Of a stretch of 64,000 bases of DNA, positions 1 to 9,200 are shown one piece after another. Position 1 is the first letter of the stretch. The number at the start of each line of letters is the position of its first letter. The notes beneath the pieces were generated by a model, which did not search any database, was not told the origin of the DNA, and saw nothing but the letters and a program-made list of their open reading frames with translations. The position numbers and the translations under genes were made by a program. This DNA is from Pseudomonadota bacterium (lineage in GTDB: Bacteria; Pseudomonadota; Gammaproteobacteria; Burkholderiales; Chitinibacteraceae): the NCBI GenBank assembly GCA_018261735.1, contig JAGTRM010000014.1, forward strand, positions 62,001 through 126,000, given 5' to 3'.

Positions 1-881
1 TTGTTGACCTCGACTTCGGCCTGGCGCAGCACCTTGCCGGTCGTGCGGTCCAGGAGCTCGATCTCGCTCATGAAACGCTTGGGCTGGCCCGTCGGGTAGT
101 GCTCTACGTTAAAGCGGTTCAGCTTGATGGCAAACGGCAGTTCCTGCACGTAGTAGCCCTTGCCGGAATTCAGGAAGACCACATCGGCAATACCGTCTTC
201 CGGGATGGTGACGTTGCCGCGAAAAGCTTGATTGCTTGCAGCTAGGCGACTATGCGCCGGAACCTGGCTTTGCGGCAGATCGCGGATTTCCGGAATACGG
301 CTGCCGGCCAACTCGGTGAGTTTCAGCGGCAGGTTGCCATCGAGCAGCCCGCCGAGGCAGATCACCACAATTGCTGCGTGGGCGAACAGGTAGCCCGCTT
401 TGTGTAAACGCCCTTTTTTGCCGACAACCAGCCAGACTTGGCCCGCTTCTTTTTCCCTGACGCGAAAACCGTGTGCGGTGAGCGTGGTGACTGCATGTTC
501 GCGCTCGCATGGCTGCGGCCGCTCGGCATGGTGGGGCAGGGCGCGCAGCGAATCGAGCGTGGCATGTTCGCGCCAGCTTTTCAGGTCGCGCAGCAGGTTG
601 GGCGTGTGGCGCCACAGGCAGAGGCTGACCGAAACGATGAGGAATAGCAGGATCAGCAGAAAGCCGGCGGCGTGGTAGACATCGTAAAGGCTCTGGGCAT
701 CGAACAAGCCGGCCCAGAATTCGCCGAATTCAACGATGTAGTTTGCCGGCGGCTCGTTTTGCTTGAGTACCGTGCCGATGACCGAGGCAATGGCGAGCAC
801 GGTGAGCAGGCTCACGGCAAAGCGCATGGACGAGAGCAGGCTCAGCAGTGCGCGCAGGAAGGACGAGCGGGGAAATGTCAT
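1..881 (-). CDS. resB: ResB-like cytochrome c biogenesis protein (3' end outside window)
   Basis: This is the N-terminal 293 codons of a ResB/CcsB protein, the partner of CcsA in system II haem delivery to apocytochromes c at the periplasmic face of the inner membrane. The start is the ATG at 881. Visible features are a hydrophobic segment at about residues 20-36 (following SSMRFAVSLL), a second at 72-90 (GFLLILLFLIVSVSLC), and a third after the KKGRLHKAGYLFAHA stretch, then the large periplasmic domain. Family proteins are usually 600-700 residues, so over half lies beyond base 1. It sits directly downstream of a dihaem cytochrome c on the same strand, a likely client and operon partner. No defect is seen in the visible part. 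Confidence 0.9.
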   Translation of the reverse strand, partial: MTFPRSSFLRALLSLLSSMRFAVSLLTVLAIASVIGTVLKQNEPPANYIVEFGEFWAGLFDAQSLYDVYHAAGFLLILLFLIVSVSLCLWRHTPNLLRDLKSWREHATLDSLRALPHHAERPQPCEREHAVTTLTAHGFRVREKEAGQVWLVVGKKGRLHKAGYLFAHAAIVVICLGGLLDGNLPLKLTELAGSRIPEIRDLPQSQVPAHSRLAASNQAFRGNVTIPEDGIADVVFLNSGKGYYVQELPFAIKLNRFNVEHYPTGQPKRFMSEIELLDRTTGKVLRQAEVEVN

Positions 882-921
882 GGTGAGGTGCGGCCCGCCG
901 GGGCGGGCCAGTCAGCGGCGA

Positions 922-1524
922 TCAGCGCAGGGCCTGGATGAACTCGGCCACCGCCTTGATTTCCTTGTCGGTCATTTTTTCGGCAATCGGCATCATGACC
1001 GGCTGGTTGGCGCGCTCGCCCGAGCGGAATGCGCTGAGCTGGGCGGTGATGTAGGCGGCATGCTGGCCGGCCAGGCGCGGGTACTGGGCCGGGATGCCGG
1101 CACCATTGGGCGAGTGGCAGCTCATGCAGGCAGGCAAGCCCTTGGCGGCAATGCCGTTGCGAAAGATTTTCCGCCCGGCTTCGATCAGGGCCTTGTCGCT
1201 GGCCCCTCGTTCCTTGGGCTGCTGGCTGCTGAACCAGGCGGCAGCATCGGCCATGTCGGCATCGGAAAGCGGAGCGGTAATGCCCAGCATGACCGGGTTC
1301 TTGCGTTTGCCGGATTTAAAATCGCCGAGCTGCTTGTAAAGGTAATCGGCATGCTGCCCGGCGATGACCGGATTGACTGCCGCTACACTGTTGCCGTCCA
1401 CGCCGTGGCAGGCGATGCAGACTTTTTCGGCCAGGGCCTTGCCTTTCACCGGGTCGCCCTTGGGGGCGGCGGCAACGGCAGAAACCAGTGGCAAGAGGGC
1501 AAGAGTGGCGAACAAAAAACGCAT
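922..1524 (-). CDS. Dihaem cytochrome c4
   Basis: A 200-residue periplasmic cytochrome with two haem-binding motifs, CIACH (36-40) and CMSCH (133-137), each opening a similar half-domain. This is the cytochrome c4 plan of an electron shuttle to terminal oxidases. The N-terminus is a signal peptide with likely cleavage after VSAVAAA. The ATG at 1524 is preferred to one ten codons upstream because GGAG lies 8 bases before it and the signal peptide then begins with MRFLF. The methionines expected as sixth haem ligands lie in the NPVM and QPVMMP segments. It is followed by resB on the same strand, 40 bp away. Confidence 0.92.
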   Translation of the reverse strand: MRFLFATLALLPLVSAVAAAPKGDPVKGKALAEKVCIACHGVDGNSVAAVNPVIAGQHADYLYKQLGDFKSGKRKNPVMLGITAPLSDADMADAAAWFSSQQPKERGASDKALIEAGRKIFRNGIAAKGLPACMSCHSPNGAGIPAQYPRLAGQHAAYITAQLSAFRSGERANQPVMMPIAEKMTDKEIKAVAEFIQALR

Positions 1525-1637
1525 TTTGGGGCTCCGGAGTGACGCACCGAACAAGGAGTGTGTGCGACAGCGAATCTGACATGGATCAATATCTGCTATT
1601 CTATATCACGATCCTACCGCAAAATACAACGCTTCTC

Positions 1638-2270
1638 ATGTCGCTTTTCCAGTCCCTACAGTTTCTGACCACCGTCAACGACCTTCGCCAATTACCCGCA
1701 GAAGGGCTTGAAGTGGCTTTCGCCGGCCGGTCCAACGCCGGAAAATCCAGTGCCATCAACACCTTGGCCAATCATACCCGGCTGGCCTATGTCTCCAAGA
1801 CACCGGGCCGGACCCAGCACATCAACTATTTCGATTTCGGCGATAACCGCCGGCTGGTCGATTTGCCCGGCTATGGCTATGCCGAGGTTCCCACGGCGGT
1901 GCGCGCGCATTGGGAAAAATTGCTCAGCTACTACCTGATGACACGCATCAATCTGATCGGCCTCGTGCTGATCATGGATGCCCGTCGCCCGCTGACCGAG
2001 CTCGACCGCCGGATGCTCGACTGGTTCCGCCCCACCGGCAAGCCGGTGCATTGTCTGCTGACCAAGGCGGACAAGCTGAGCCGGCAAGACCAGATCAAGA
2101 CCCTGCGTGCGGTAGAGGCCGAATTTGCCGACGATTCGCTCCTGACCGTGCAGCTTTTTTCCAGTTTGAAAAAGCAGGGTGTGGCCGAAGTGGAAAACGT
2201 GGTGGGTGGCTGGTTCGCCGGTGCGGGGTATGAGGCCGCCGGAATTGAACCGATGAATGGCGAGGAGTGA
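1638..2270 (+). CDS. engB: Ribosome biogenesis GTPase EngB (YihA/YsxC)
   Basis: A 210-residue TRAFAC GTPase of the EngB family, needed for large ribosomal subunit assembly. G1 is GRSNAGKS at 30-37, a threonine-rich switch follows (KTPGRTQ), G3 is DLPG at 75-78 and G4 is TKAD at 142-145. The length is normal for the family. The frame is open upstream, but the ATG at 1638 ([10 protein letters not shown]) gives the conserved N-terminus. The gene diverges from the cytochrome c4 gene, with 113 bp between the start codons. Confidence 0.95.
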   Translation: MSLFQSLQFLTTVNDLRQLPAEGLEVAFAGRSNAGKSSAINTLANHTRLAYVSKTPGRTQHINYFDFGDNRRLVDLPGYGYAEVPTAVRAHWEKLLSYYLMTRINLIGLVLIMDARRPLTELDRRMLDWFRPTGKPVHCLLTKADKLSRQDQIKTLRAVEAEFADDSLLTVQLFSSLKKQGVAEVENVVGGWFAGAGYEAAGIEPMNGEE

Positions 2271-2358
2271 GAGGCTTTCCGTCTTGAATTTTCAAAAGCT
2301 TCGTATAGCCTGAGAGCAGGCATAGTGATGTGCCTCCCGCTTTCCCTCCCTGAGCGGG

Positions 2359-2425
2359 GCTTCGCAATATGGCGAAGCATGCATAAACCCCGGTTTATCT
2401 CGATTGAGACCGGGGTTTCTTTTTG
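2359..2425 (+). terminator. Rho-independent terminator after engB, with a second hairpin upstream
   Basis: The repeat AAACCCCGGT (2385-2394) pairs with ACCGGGGTTT (2409-2418) and is followed by CTTTTT, a canonical intrinsic terminator. Just upstream, GCTTCGC and GCGAAGC (2359-2378) form another short hairpin. The rest of the 427-bp gap up to pilG holds a candidate promoter and no convincing gene. Confidence 0.8.
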
Positions 2426-2539
2426 TCCTGCAGCTGCCCGACCCTGCTTGCCGATCTGATTCCCTTCAAGAAAAATGCATTGCCAAAAACAGCGGCGTGG
2501 CGTCTTTGATGCACATTTGTTTTTCGCGAACAAATTTAA

Positions 2540-2569
2540 TTGTCGCTGGCCGGTCGCTGCCGGTATGAT
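2540..2569 (+). promoter_or_regulatory. Candidate sigma70 promoter for the pil chemosensory operon
   Basis: TTGTCG at 2540-2545 and TATGAT at 2564-2569 are separated by 18 bp, 128 bp before pilG. It is the best -35/-10 pair seen in the gap after the engB terminator. This is a sequence match only. Confidence 0.4.
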
Positions 2570-2697
2570 CGCCCATGCTCAACGTGGCGTAAGCTTTGCT
2601 GTTGCTATGGTTGTCGCGGGTGAAACCTGCACATGCACTATCTTGCCAGATGGGGTCGGGCGCTTGCTTGAAAGTGCCGGCCAAACGGAGGGAGTAG

Positions 2698-3081
2698 ATG
2701 GCCAATCTTGCCGGCGTGAAGGTGATGGTAATTGACGATAGCAATACCATTCGCCGTAGCGCAGAAATATTCTTGGGTCAGGCCGGATGCGAAGTGATCC
2801 TGGCTGAGGATGGATTTGATGCCCTGGCCAAGATTGCCGACCACCATCCCGATCTCATCTTTGTCGATGTCATGATGCCGAGGCTGGATGGTTACCAGAC
2901 CTGTGCCCTGATCAAGAAAAATCCCCGCTTCAAGGCGACGCCGGTCGTGATGCTGTCCTCCAGGGACGGCTTGTTTGACCGCGCGCGAGGCCGCATGGTC
3001 GGGTCAGACCAATATCTCACCAAACCTTTTACCAAGGATAGCCTGCTGGCCGCCGTCGGCGAGCATGTGCGGGGTTCTTGA
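2698..3081 (+). CDS. pilG: Twitching motility response regulator PilG
   Basis: A single-domain CheY-like receiver of 127 residues. The acidic pocket is D13-D14, the phospho-acceptor is D57 (IFVDVMMP) and the conserved lysine is in LTKPF. It is the first gene of a pilG-pilH-pilI-pilJ-chpA cluster, whose order identifies it as PilG rather than a generic CheY. In Pseudomonas, PilG promotes type IV pilus extension and cAMP signalling downstream of ChpA. AACGGAGGGAG lies just before the ATG as ribosome binding site. Confidence 0.9.
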   Translation: MANLAGVKVMVIDDSNTIRRSAEIFLGQAGCEVILAEDGFDALAKIADHHPDLIFVDVMMPRLDGYQTCALIKKNPRFKATPVVMLSSRDGLFDRARGRMVGSDQYLTKPFTKDSLLAAVGEHVRGS

Positions 3082-3104
3082 TACCCAATGCATGGAGAAT
3101 TCAA

Positions 3105-3467
3105 ATGAGCATTAAAAAAATCCTGATCGTGGATGATTCGCCTACCGAACGCCATTTTCTGGGCGAATTGCTGACCAAAAACGGGTTTCAGGTTCTTTCT
3201 CTGGAATCCGGGGAAGAGGCGGTAGCCCGGGTGGAGGAAATCATGCCGGATCTGATCCTGATGGATGTAGTCATGCCCGGCATGAATGGTTTTCAGGCCA
3301 CGCGGACGATCAACCGCAACGAAGCCACACGGCATATCCCGATCATCATGTGTACTTCCAAGAATCAGGAAACCGATATGGTGTGGGCCAAGCGTCAGGG
3401 AGCAGCGGAGTACGTGGTCAAGCCGGTCGATCCCCAGGAGTTGCTGGCCAAGATTGCGACATTTTGA
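3105..3467 (+). CDS. pilH: Twitching motility response regulator PilH
   Basis: A 120-residue stand-alone receiver domain with D10/D11, phospho-acceptor D54 (ILMDVVMPG) and the lysine in VVKPVD. The start at 3105 has GGAG at 3094-3097 and gives the usual MxIKKILIVDDSPTE opening. In Pil-Chp systems PilH opposes PilG and favours pilus retraction or acts as a phosphate sink. It lies 23 bp after pilG and 27 bp before pilI, in one operon. Confidence 0.9.
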   Translation: MSIKKILIVDDSPTERHFLGELLTKNGFQVLSLESGEEAVARVEEIMPDLILMDVVMPGMNGFQATRTINRNEATRHIPIIMCTSKNQETDMVWAKRQGAAEYVVKPVDPQELLAKIATF

Positions 3468-3494
3468 GGGTGTGGCTAGCTAATCGGAGGGGGC

Positions 3495-4016
3495 ATGTCC
3501 AAGCGGTTTAGTTTGCGTGATTATCAAGAAAGCATGCTCGGCCGAATGGAAGTGGCAACGGCCACCTCGCAGGCCGATGCCAGACTGGGTGTCGAGGTTG
3601 GCGGGCGCAATTGGCTGGTGGAATTGTCCGATACGGCCGAGGTATTGCCGGTGCCGGCCATTGCCAGCGTGCCATTGACGCATTCCTGGTTTTGCGGTGT
3701 GGCCAATGTGCGCGGAAATTTGCTCAGCGTGGTCGATTTGCAGGCCTTCGGCGGCGAGGGTGCGCAATTGCTGACCCCGCTTTCCCGGATCCTGCCCATC
3801 CACCCACGGATCTTGCCCCATGCGGCGTTGCTGGTCGGGCGCATGCAGGGCATCAAGCATCTGGCGGACATGACCGTGCAGGAAGCGCAGGCGATGGATG
3901 CGCCGGTGTGGTGTGGCGCGCAGTACTGCGATGCCGGCGGACAGGTTTGGCGAGAACTTGATATCAAGCGACTGGCAATCGAACCGGCTTTTTTGCAAGC
4001 CGGGATCATTGCATAA
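3495..4016 (+). CDS. pilI: CheW-like coupling protein PilI
   Basis: A 173-residue CheW-domain protein. The core runs through the GVEVGGRNWLVELSDTAEV and FCGVANVRGNLLSVVDL segments, the latter being the CheW signature for docking receptor to kinase. By position between pilH and the transducer gene it is PilI, linking PilJ to the ChpA kinase. GGAGGGGG precedes the ATG. Confidence 0.88.
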   Translation: MSKRFSLRDYQESMLGRMEVATATSQADARLGVEVGGRNWLVELSDTAEVLPVPAIASVPLTHSWFCGVANVRGNLLSVVDLQAFGGEGAQLLTPLSRILPIHPRILPHAALLVGRMQGIKHLADMTVQEAQAMDAPVWCGAQYCDAGGQVWRELDIKRLAIEPAFLQAGIIA

Positions 4017-4067
4017 ACCATAACAAAACGCATGGATGCCGCCACGCTGCGGCAGGGGGAAATCGAG

Positions 4068-6224
4068 ATGGCGGTGCTGGATGTGATCAGGCAGTTGTTT
4101 TCCAAAAAGAATAAAGACAAGGCTTTCAATCCGCTCAGTACGAGCTGGATCATGGACCGGATCAAGATGTCGGATATCGGCGACGAGAAGGCTTTGCGGC
4201 CTTTGCCGATCGTTGGCCATCTGCCTTACCGCCAGCAGATGGTCTTGCTGTTGAGCTCGCTGATCATCTCGGGCGTACTGTTCGTGGTTTTGCTGTTCGG
4301 CATTTATCTCTTCACCAGCCATTACGCCACGTTGCGTTCGACTGCGACGGAAATGCAGGTGCTGTCGCAGCGCATTGCCCGTTCCTCCAGTTCGGGCTTG
4401 CAGGGCAATCCGGATGCCTTCACGACGCTCGAAACCTCGGTATCCCGGTTTGAAACCAACCTGGATTTGATCGCGAATGAAAGCGGGTTGTGGCTCAATC
4501 AAAGCAGCGAAAAAACGGCGAATGTGGAAAAAATCCAGGCGGTCTGGAAAGAAAACTTCCAGCCCAGCAAGGATCGACCGAACCTGCACACCATTCTGAA
4601 GCACAAGCAGGCCTTGACCTCCATTGCCAAGAGCGTGGCCGGGGCCACCGCGAATGACGGCGAACTGACCACGATCATCAGCGTGCTGATTCATGTGCAG
4701 CCCGTTTACGATGAAATCACGCCGACCACAGGCAAGTACCTTGAACAGCTGCCGCAAATCAACCTGCGCGTGGTCAAGAATGCCAGCCTGCTCTCGTCGG
4801 GCGATACCTCAACCCGCAAGATTTTTGAGGTGTTGAGTAACGACGTTGCACTGTTCAATTCGATCCTGCGCGGTCTGCGGGAAGGGAATCCATCGCTCGG
4901 CATCACGGCAGTGCATTCGGTGGGCCTGTTGAATGCGATTTCGGAAATCGAGCGCCTGTCACGCCCCTTCAATGACCTGGTTTCCTTGCTGAATACCAGT
5001 AGCCAGTCACTGGACGAGGTGCACCTCGCCAACAAGAACATCGTGCGCGATTCGGAAGTTCTGCTCGGCAGCTCGGCCTTCCTGGCCGATCTGTATGAAA
5101 CGAAAACCCACACGCTGGGCGCCAACGTCTTCCTGCTGCTGCTGGCGGTCACTGCGCTGGGTTCGCTCTACCTGCTGGTGCGGGTGTTCAACCAGGAAGC
5201 CGTGCGACGCCGGATGCATTCCGAAATGGAAAACCGGCGGAACCAGGATGCCATTTTGCGCTTGCTGAACGACATGGCCGACCTCGCCGATGGTGATCTG
5301 ACCGTGCGTGCGGCGGTGACCGAAGACCTGACCGGCGCGATTGCCGACTCGATCAACTACACGATTGAAGAGCTGCGTGCCCTGATTACCGAAATCAACC
5401 GTGCCACCGAGCAGGTGACCCGGGTAACCGGGCAGGCACAGGAAGTTTCTTCCGAACTGCTGGTGGCGGCGGAGCGGCAATCGCACGAAATTGAAGATAC
5501 CAGCCAGACGGTTGGCCAGATCGTGCACTCGATTCAGGAAGTTTCCAGCTCGGCCACCGAATCCTCCCGTGTGGCGCAGGCTTCATTGTCCGCCGCCGAA
5601 CAGGGCGCCGAGGCGGTGAACAACCAGATCAAGGGCATGAACGAAATTCGCGAGCAGATTCAGGAAACCTCCAAGCGGATCAAGCGCCTCGGTGAATCGT
5701 CGCAGGAAATTGGCGAAATCGTTGAACTGATTTCGGATATTACCGAGCAGACCAACGTGCTGGCGCTTAACGCAGCCATCCAGGCCGCTGCTGCCGGCGA
5801 TGCCGGCCGCGGCTTCTCGGTGGTGGCCGAAGAAGTTCAGCGCCTGGCCGAACGCTCCGGCGAGGCGACCAAGCAGATCGGCGCGATCGTGAAGGTGATT
5901 CAGGCCGATACGCACGATGCCGTGGCGGCCATGGAACTTTCCACGCAGGGTGTGGTGGAAGGCGCCAAGTTGTCCGATGCGGCCGGTACCGCGCTGTCCG
6001 AGATCGGCCGGGTTTCGCGCGAGCTGGCTCGCCTGATTCAGTCGATTGCCCACGAAACGGAAGAGCAGACCCAATTGTCTGCGCGCGTGAATGTGGCCAT
6101 GCGCGACATTCTGGCCATTACCGAACAAACCACGACCGGGGTCAAGTCGTCTGCCGAGGCGGTGGCGCAAATGTCGGGCCTGGCAGGAGAGCTGAAAAAT
6201 TCCGTTTCGGGTTTCAAACTCTGA
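4068..6224 (+). CDS. pilJ: Methyl-accepting chemotaxis transducer PilJ
   Basis: A 718-residue receptor of the Pil-Chp system. TM1 spans about 58-83, a periplasmic sensor follows, TM2 about 348-373, then a HAMP-like linker and a cytoplasmic signalling domain. The hairpin tip contains NVLALNAAIQAA and GRGFSVVAEEVQRLAERSG, the PilJ form of the MCP signature. The start at 4068 is chosen over an in-frame ATG at 4032 because AGGGGGAAATCGAG precedes it. No pilK methyltransferase gene lies between it and the kinase gene, unlike the Pseudomonas operon. Confidence 0.92.
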   Translation: MAVLDVIRQLFSKKNKDKAFNPLSTSWIMDRIKMSDIGDEKALRPLPIVGHLPYRQQMVLLLSSLIISGVLFVVLLFGIYLFTSHYATLRSTATEMQVLSQRIARSSSSGLQGNPDAFTTLETSVSRFETNLDLIANESGLWLNQSSEKTANVEKIQAVWKENFQPSKDRPNLHTILKHKQALTSIAKSVAGATANDGELTTIISVLIHVQPVYDEITPTTGKYLEQLPQINLRVVKNASLLSSGDTSTRKIFEVLSNDVALFNSILRGLREGNPSLGITAVHSVGLLNAISEIERLSRPFNDLVSLLNTSSQSLDEVHLANKNIVRDSEVLLGSSAFLADLYETKTHTLGANVFLLLLAVTALGSLYLLVRVFNQEAVRRRMHSEMENRRNQDAILRLLNDMADLADGDLTVRAAVTEDLTGAIADSINYTIEELRALITEINRATEQVTRVTGQAQEVSSELLVAAERQSHEIEDTSQTVGQIVHSIQEVSSSATESSRVAQASLSAAEQGAEAVNNQIKGMNEIREQIQETSKRIKRLGESSQEIGEIVELISDITEQTNVLALNAAIQAAAAGDAGRGFSVVAEEVQRLAERSGEATKQIGAIVKVIQADTHDAVAAMELSTQGVVEGAKLSDAAGTALSEIGRVSRELARLIQSIAHETEEQTQLSARVNVAMRDILAITEQTTTGVKSSAEAVAQMSGLAGELKNSVSGFKL

Positions 6225-6283
6225 TTGTCTGATTTTTCCGGACCACGGCCGCCAGCCTGGCGGCCTCAGCCACGAGTGCTTGC

Positions 6284-9200
6284 ATGAGTCTGCATACTGA
6301 ATTCGACAAGGGTTCGCTAATCTGGGTTAAGGGCGAAATCGACGCAACACTCAGCCGCGCCAGTGAGGCTTTGCTGCAGTTTTCCGATCATGGCGAGGAA
6401 GCCGCGCTGCGCCAGGCCCAGACGCACCTGCACCAGGCTTGCGGTGCCTTGGGCATGGTCGATCTGGCCGGATTGGCGCGTTTCTGCGAAGAGATCGAGC
6501 GCGCCGTGCCCCTGCTGGCGGGAAGCGAAAACCGCCAGGACAGTGCGGCACTCCTCAGGCGTGGCATAGACAATGCCTCGGGTTATCTGGATCGCCTGAT
6601 GGCGGGAATGAGCAACACGCCGCTCCTGCTCAAGCCCTTGTTCAGTGAAATCGCCGCATTGCGGGGGAGCAGTCCTTCCGGTGCGGAACTGTTCTTTCCC
6701 CAGCTGCAACTGGATCTGCCGGGAGATTTGCCGCGCAAGACCTTGCCCGCCAGCGAATTGGCCCCTTTTCTGCGCCAACAACGAAACCGTTATGAGAGTG
6801 GGCTCCTGCACTGGTTGCAGGGCGAAACCCGCGCGGCGCAGAGCATGGCCGCGGCCTTGGCGGATGTGGCCGCTTGCCAGCAGATCGCCGTGGCGCGTGC
6901 ATTTTGGTGGACGGCGGTTGCCCTGACGCTGGGGCTGGCGAGCAATCGCACCGAGCTGGATCTGGATTCGCGCCAGTTGTTGCTGCGGCTGAATTTGCAG
7001 CTGCGTCGTCTGGCCGATGGCTCCAGCAAGGTGGCCGAGCGCCTGTTCCGCGACATGCTTTATGTCCTGGCGCACATGGATTGCGACAGCAATCTGGTTC
7101 GCCGATTGCAGCACGCTTTTGAACTGGACAGCCTGGTTCCCTCCCCGCAAGCGATGGCTGCCGGCGTCGAACAGGGCGCTTTGCAACTGGCGCGCGGTCT
7201 GCGCGAGGAAATACGCGCGGCCAAGGATACCTGGTCGCGCATTGCCGGTGGCCAGCGCGACCGGTTGAGTCCTTTTTCGCAGCAATTGTCGTTGATCGCC
7301 CAGAAGGCCGCACCGCTTGTCATGCCGGCATTCGACCAGCTCTGGCAAGGGCTGCTTGGCGCTGTGCAGGGCTACGGTTCCAGAGGGCCGGACGATGCCG
7401 AGGCCCTGGAATTTGCCACGGGCCTGTTGCTGGCGGATAACGCGCTGGCGGTTTATCCGGACATGGCGCCGGATTATCCGCAGCAGGTCGAGGCTTTGCT
7501 GCAACGGCTGGCCCATCCCGGCGAGGCGGAACCGCTGCCCTTGCTCGACAGTGTCAGCCGCGAAGCGCAGGAACGGCTGTTGCTGGCGCAGATCGCACAG
7601 GAAATACGGGTCAATCTGCAGGCGGTCGAGGAAGTCCTGGACAGCTATTTCCGGGAGCCCGCCAATCGTGCCGGCTTGCCGGGTCTGGCGACCCCGCTGC
7701 GGCAGGTGCAAGGCGCCTTGCTGATGCTGGACCGACCCCGGGCTGTCCAGCTGGTTGAAGCATGCCGCAAGCAGATCGATGACTTTGTTGCCGGCGTCGA
7801 GCCGCAAGCCAATGAGCTGGAAGAACTGGCCGAAGCCTTGTCGATGCTGGGTTTCTATGTTGATGACCTGGAGCAGGGGCGCGAGCGCGAAGAAACTCTG
7901 AGTCCTGCGCTGGTGCGTTTGTGCGGGCTGACCGAGGAGTCCGCGGAGTCCACGGCGATCACCGAACTGCTTGAAGCCGAGCCCGAGCTGGTCGATGCCG
8001 ACGCTGCCCAAGCGCCTGCCGTACTTGAGCCGGTGACCTTGCCCGCGCCGGTTCAGGAAAATCGACCCTTGCCCACCTCCGAAGCGGCGGTGGATGCCGA
8101 GTTGCTGGCCGTGTATCTCGAAGAAGCGGTGGAAGTGCTGGCGACGATCGAAACCCAGCTCGAGGTCAGCAAGAGCGCGCCTTACGATCGCGAGGCCCTC
8201 ACGCTGATCCGGCGCGGTTTCCATACGCTCAAGGGCAGTGGCCGTATGGTGGGCTTGTTCAGCCTGGGCGAGGTGGCCTGGGCGGTGGAACAGGTGCTGA
8301 ACAAGCTGCTGCAAGCGGAAAAGCCCGCTCCCGCCGCTTTGCTCGCGTTGATTGAACAAACGCATGCCGCATTCGCCGGCTGGATTGGCGAGCTGCAACG
8401 TACTGGCTGTGTCGAGGTTGAAGCCTCGGCGTTGATCGCCCAGGCGGATGCCTTGCGCGACGGGCTCGATGCCGAGCCGGAAGCGAATCCCGAGGAAGTG
8501 GCCGAGGCTGCAGCGGAAGAAATCAGCCTTGATGCCTGCGAAGTCGAGGAACCGCTTGAGGCCGCGGAGGTTGTCGTCGTCGGAGATGTAACGATTTCCG
8601 CCACCTTGTTTGCCATTTTCCGCGAAGAGGCCGAACGCCACCTCAAGGCGCTGCAGCGCGGCGTGGCCGTGCTTGCCGAACAGGGCGAACTGGAGCCGGG
8701 CTTTATCCTTGCCGCGCATACGCTGGGCGGCATTACCTCGACCACCGGATTCCGTGCCCAAGGCGAGTTGGCGTACGCGCTGGAGCATGCGCTGCAAAAA
8801 TTGGGTGCGGATGCCGGGCGCGAGTTGGGGTTGTTGAGCGAAGTGGTTGGCGCATTGGATGGCATGCTGGGCAGCATCTTCCAGCGCGCCATGCCTGGCA
8901 GCACGCCGGACTTGCTGGCAAGACTGCAGGAAGTGTGTGCACAAGCCTTTGCCACAGAATTGCCGGAAGAGGAAGCGATCACGCTGGAGCAGGAACCTGA
9001 AGAGCTGCAGCTGGCGGTTGCCGCCGATGCCGTGCCGGTTGTTGCTGCTCCCGAACGCGCTGCCGAGGAACCGGTTCCGGCCGAGGCCGATTTTGAGCTA
9101 GCCGATTTGGAGCTGGCCGATATTCTGCTGGAACTGCCGGAAGAAAATGCGGTTGTTGATTTGCCTGCAGCTGCAGAAACGATGCAGGAAACGGATTCCG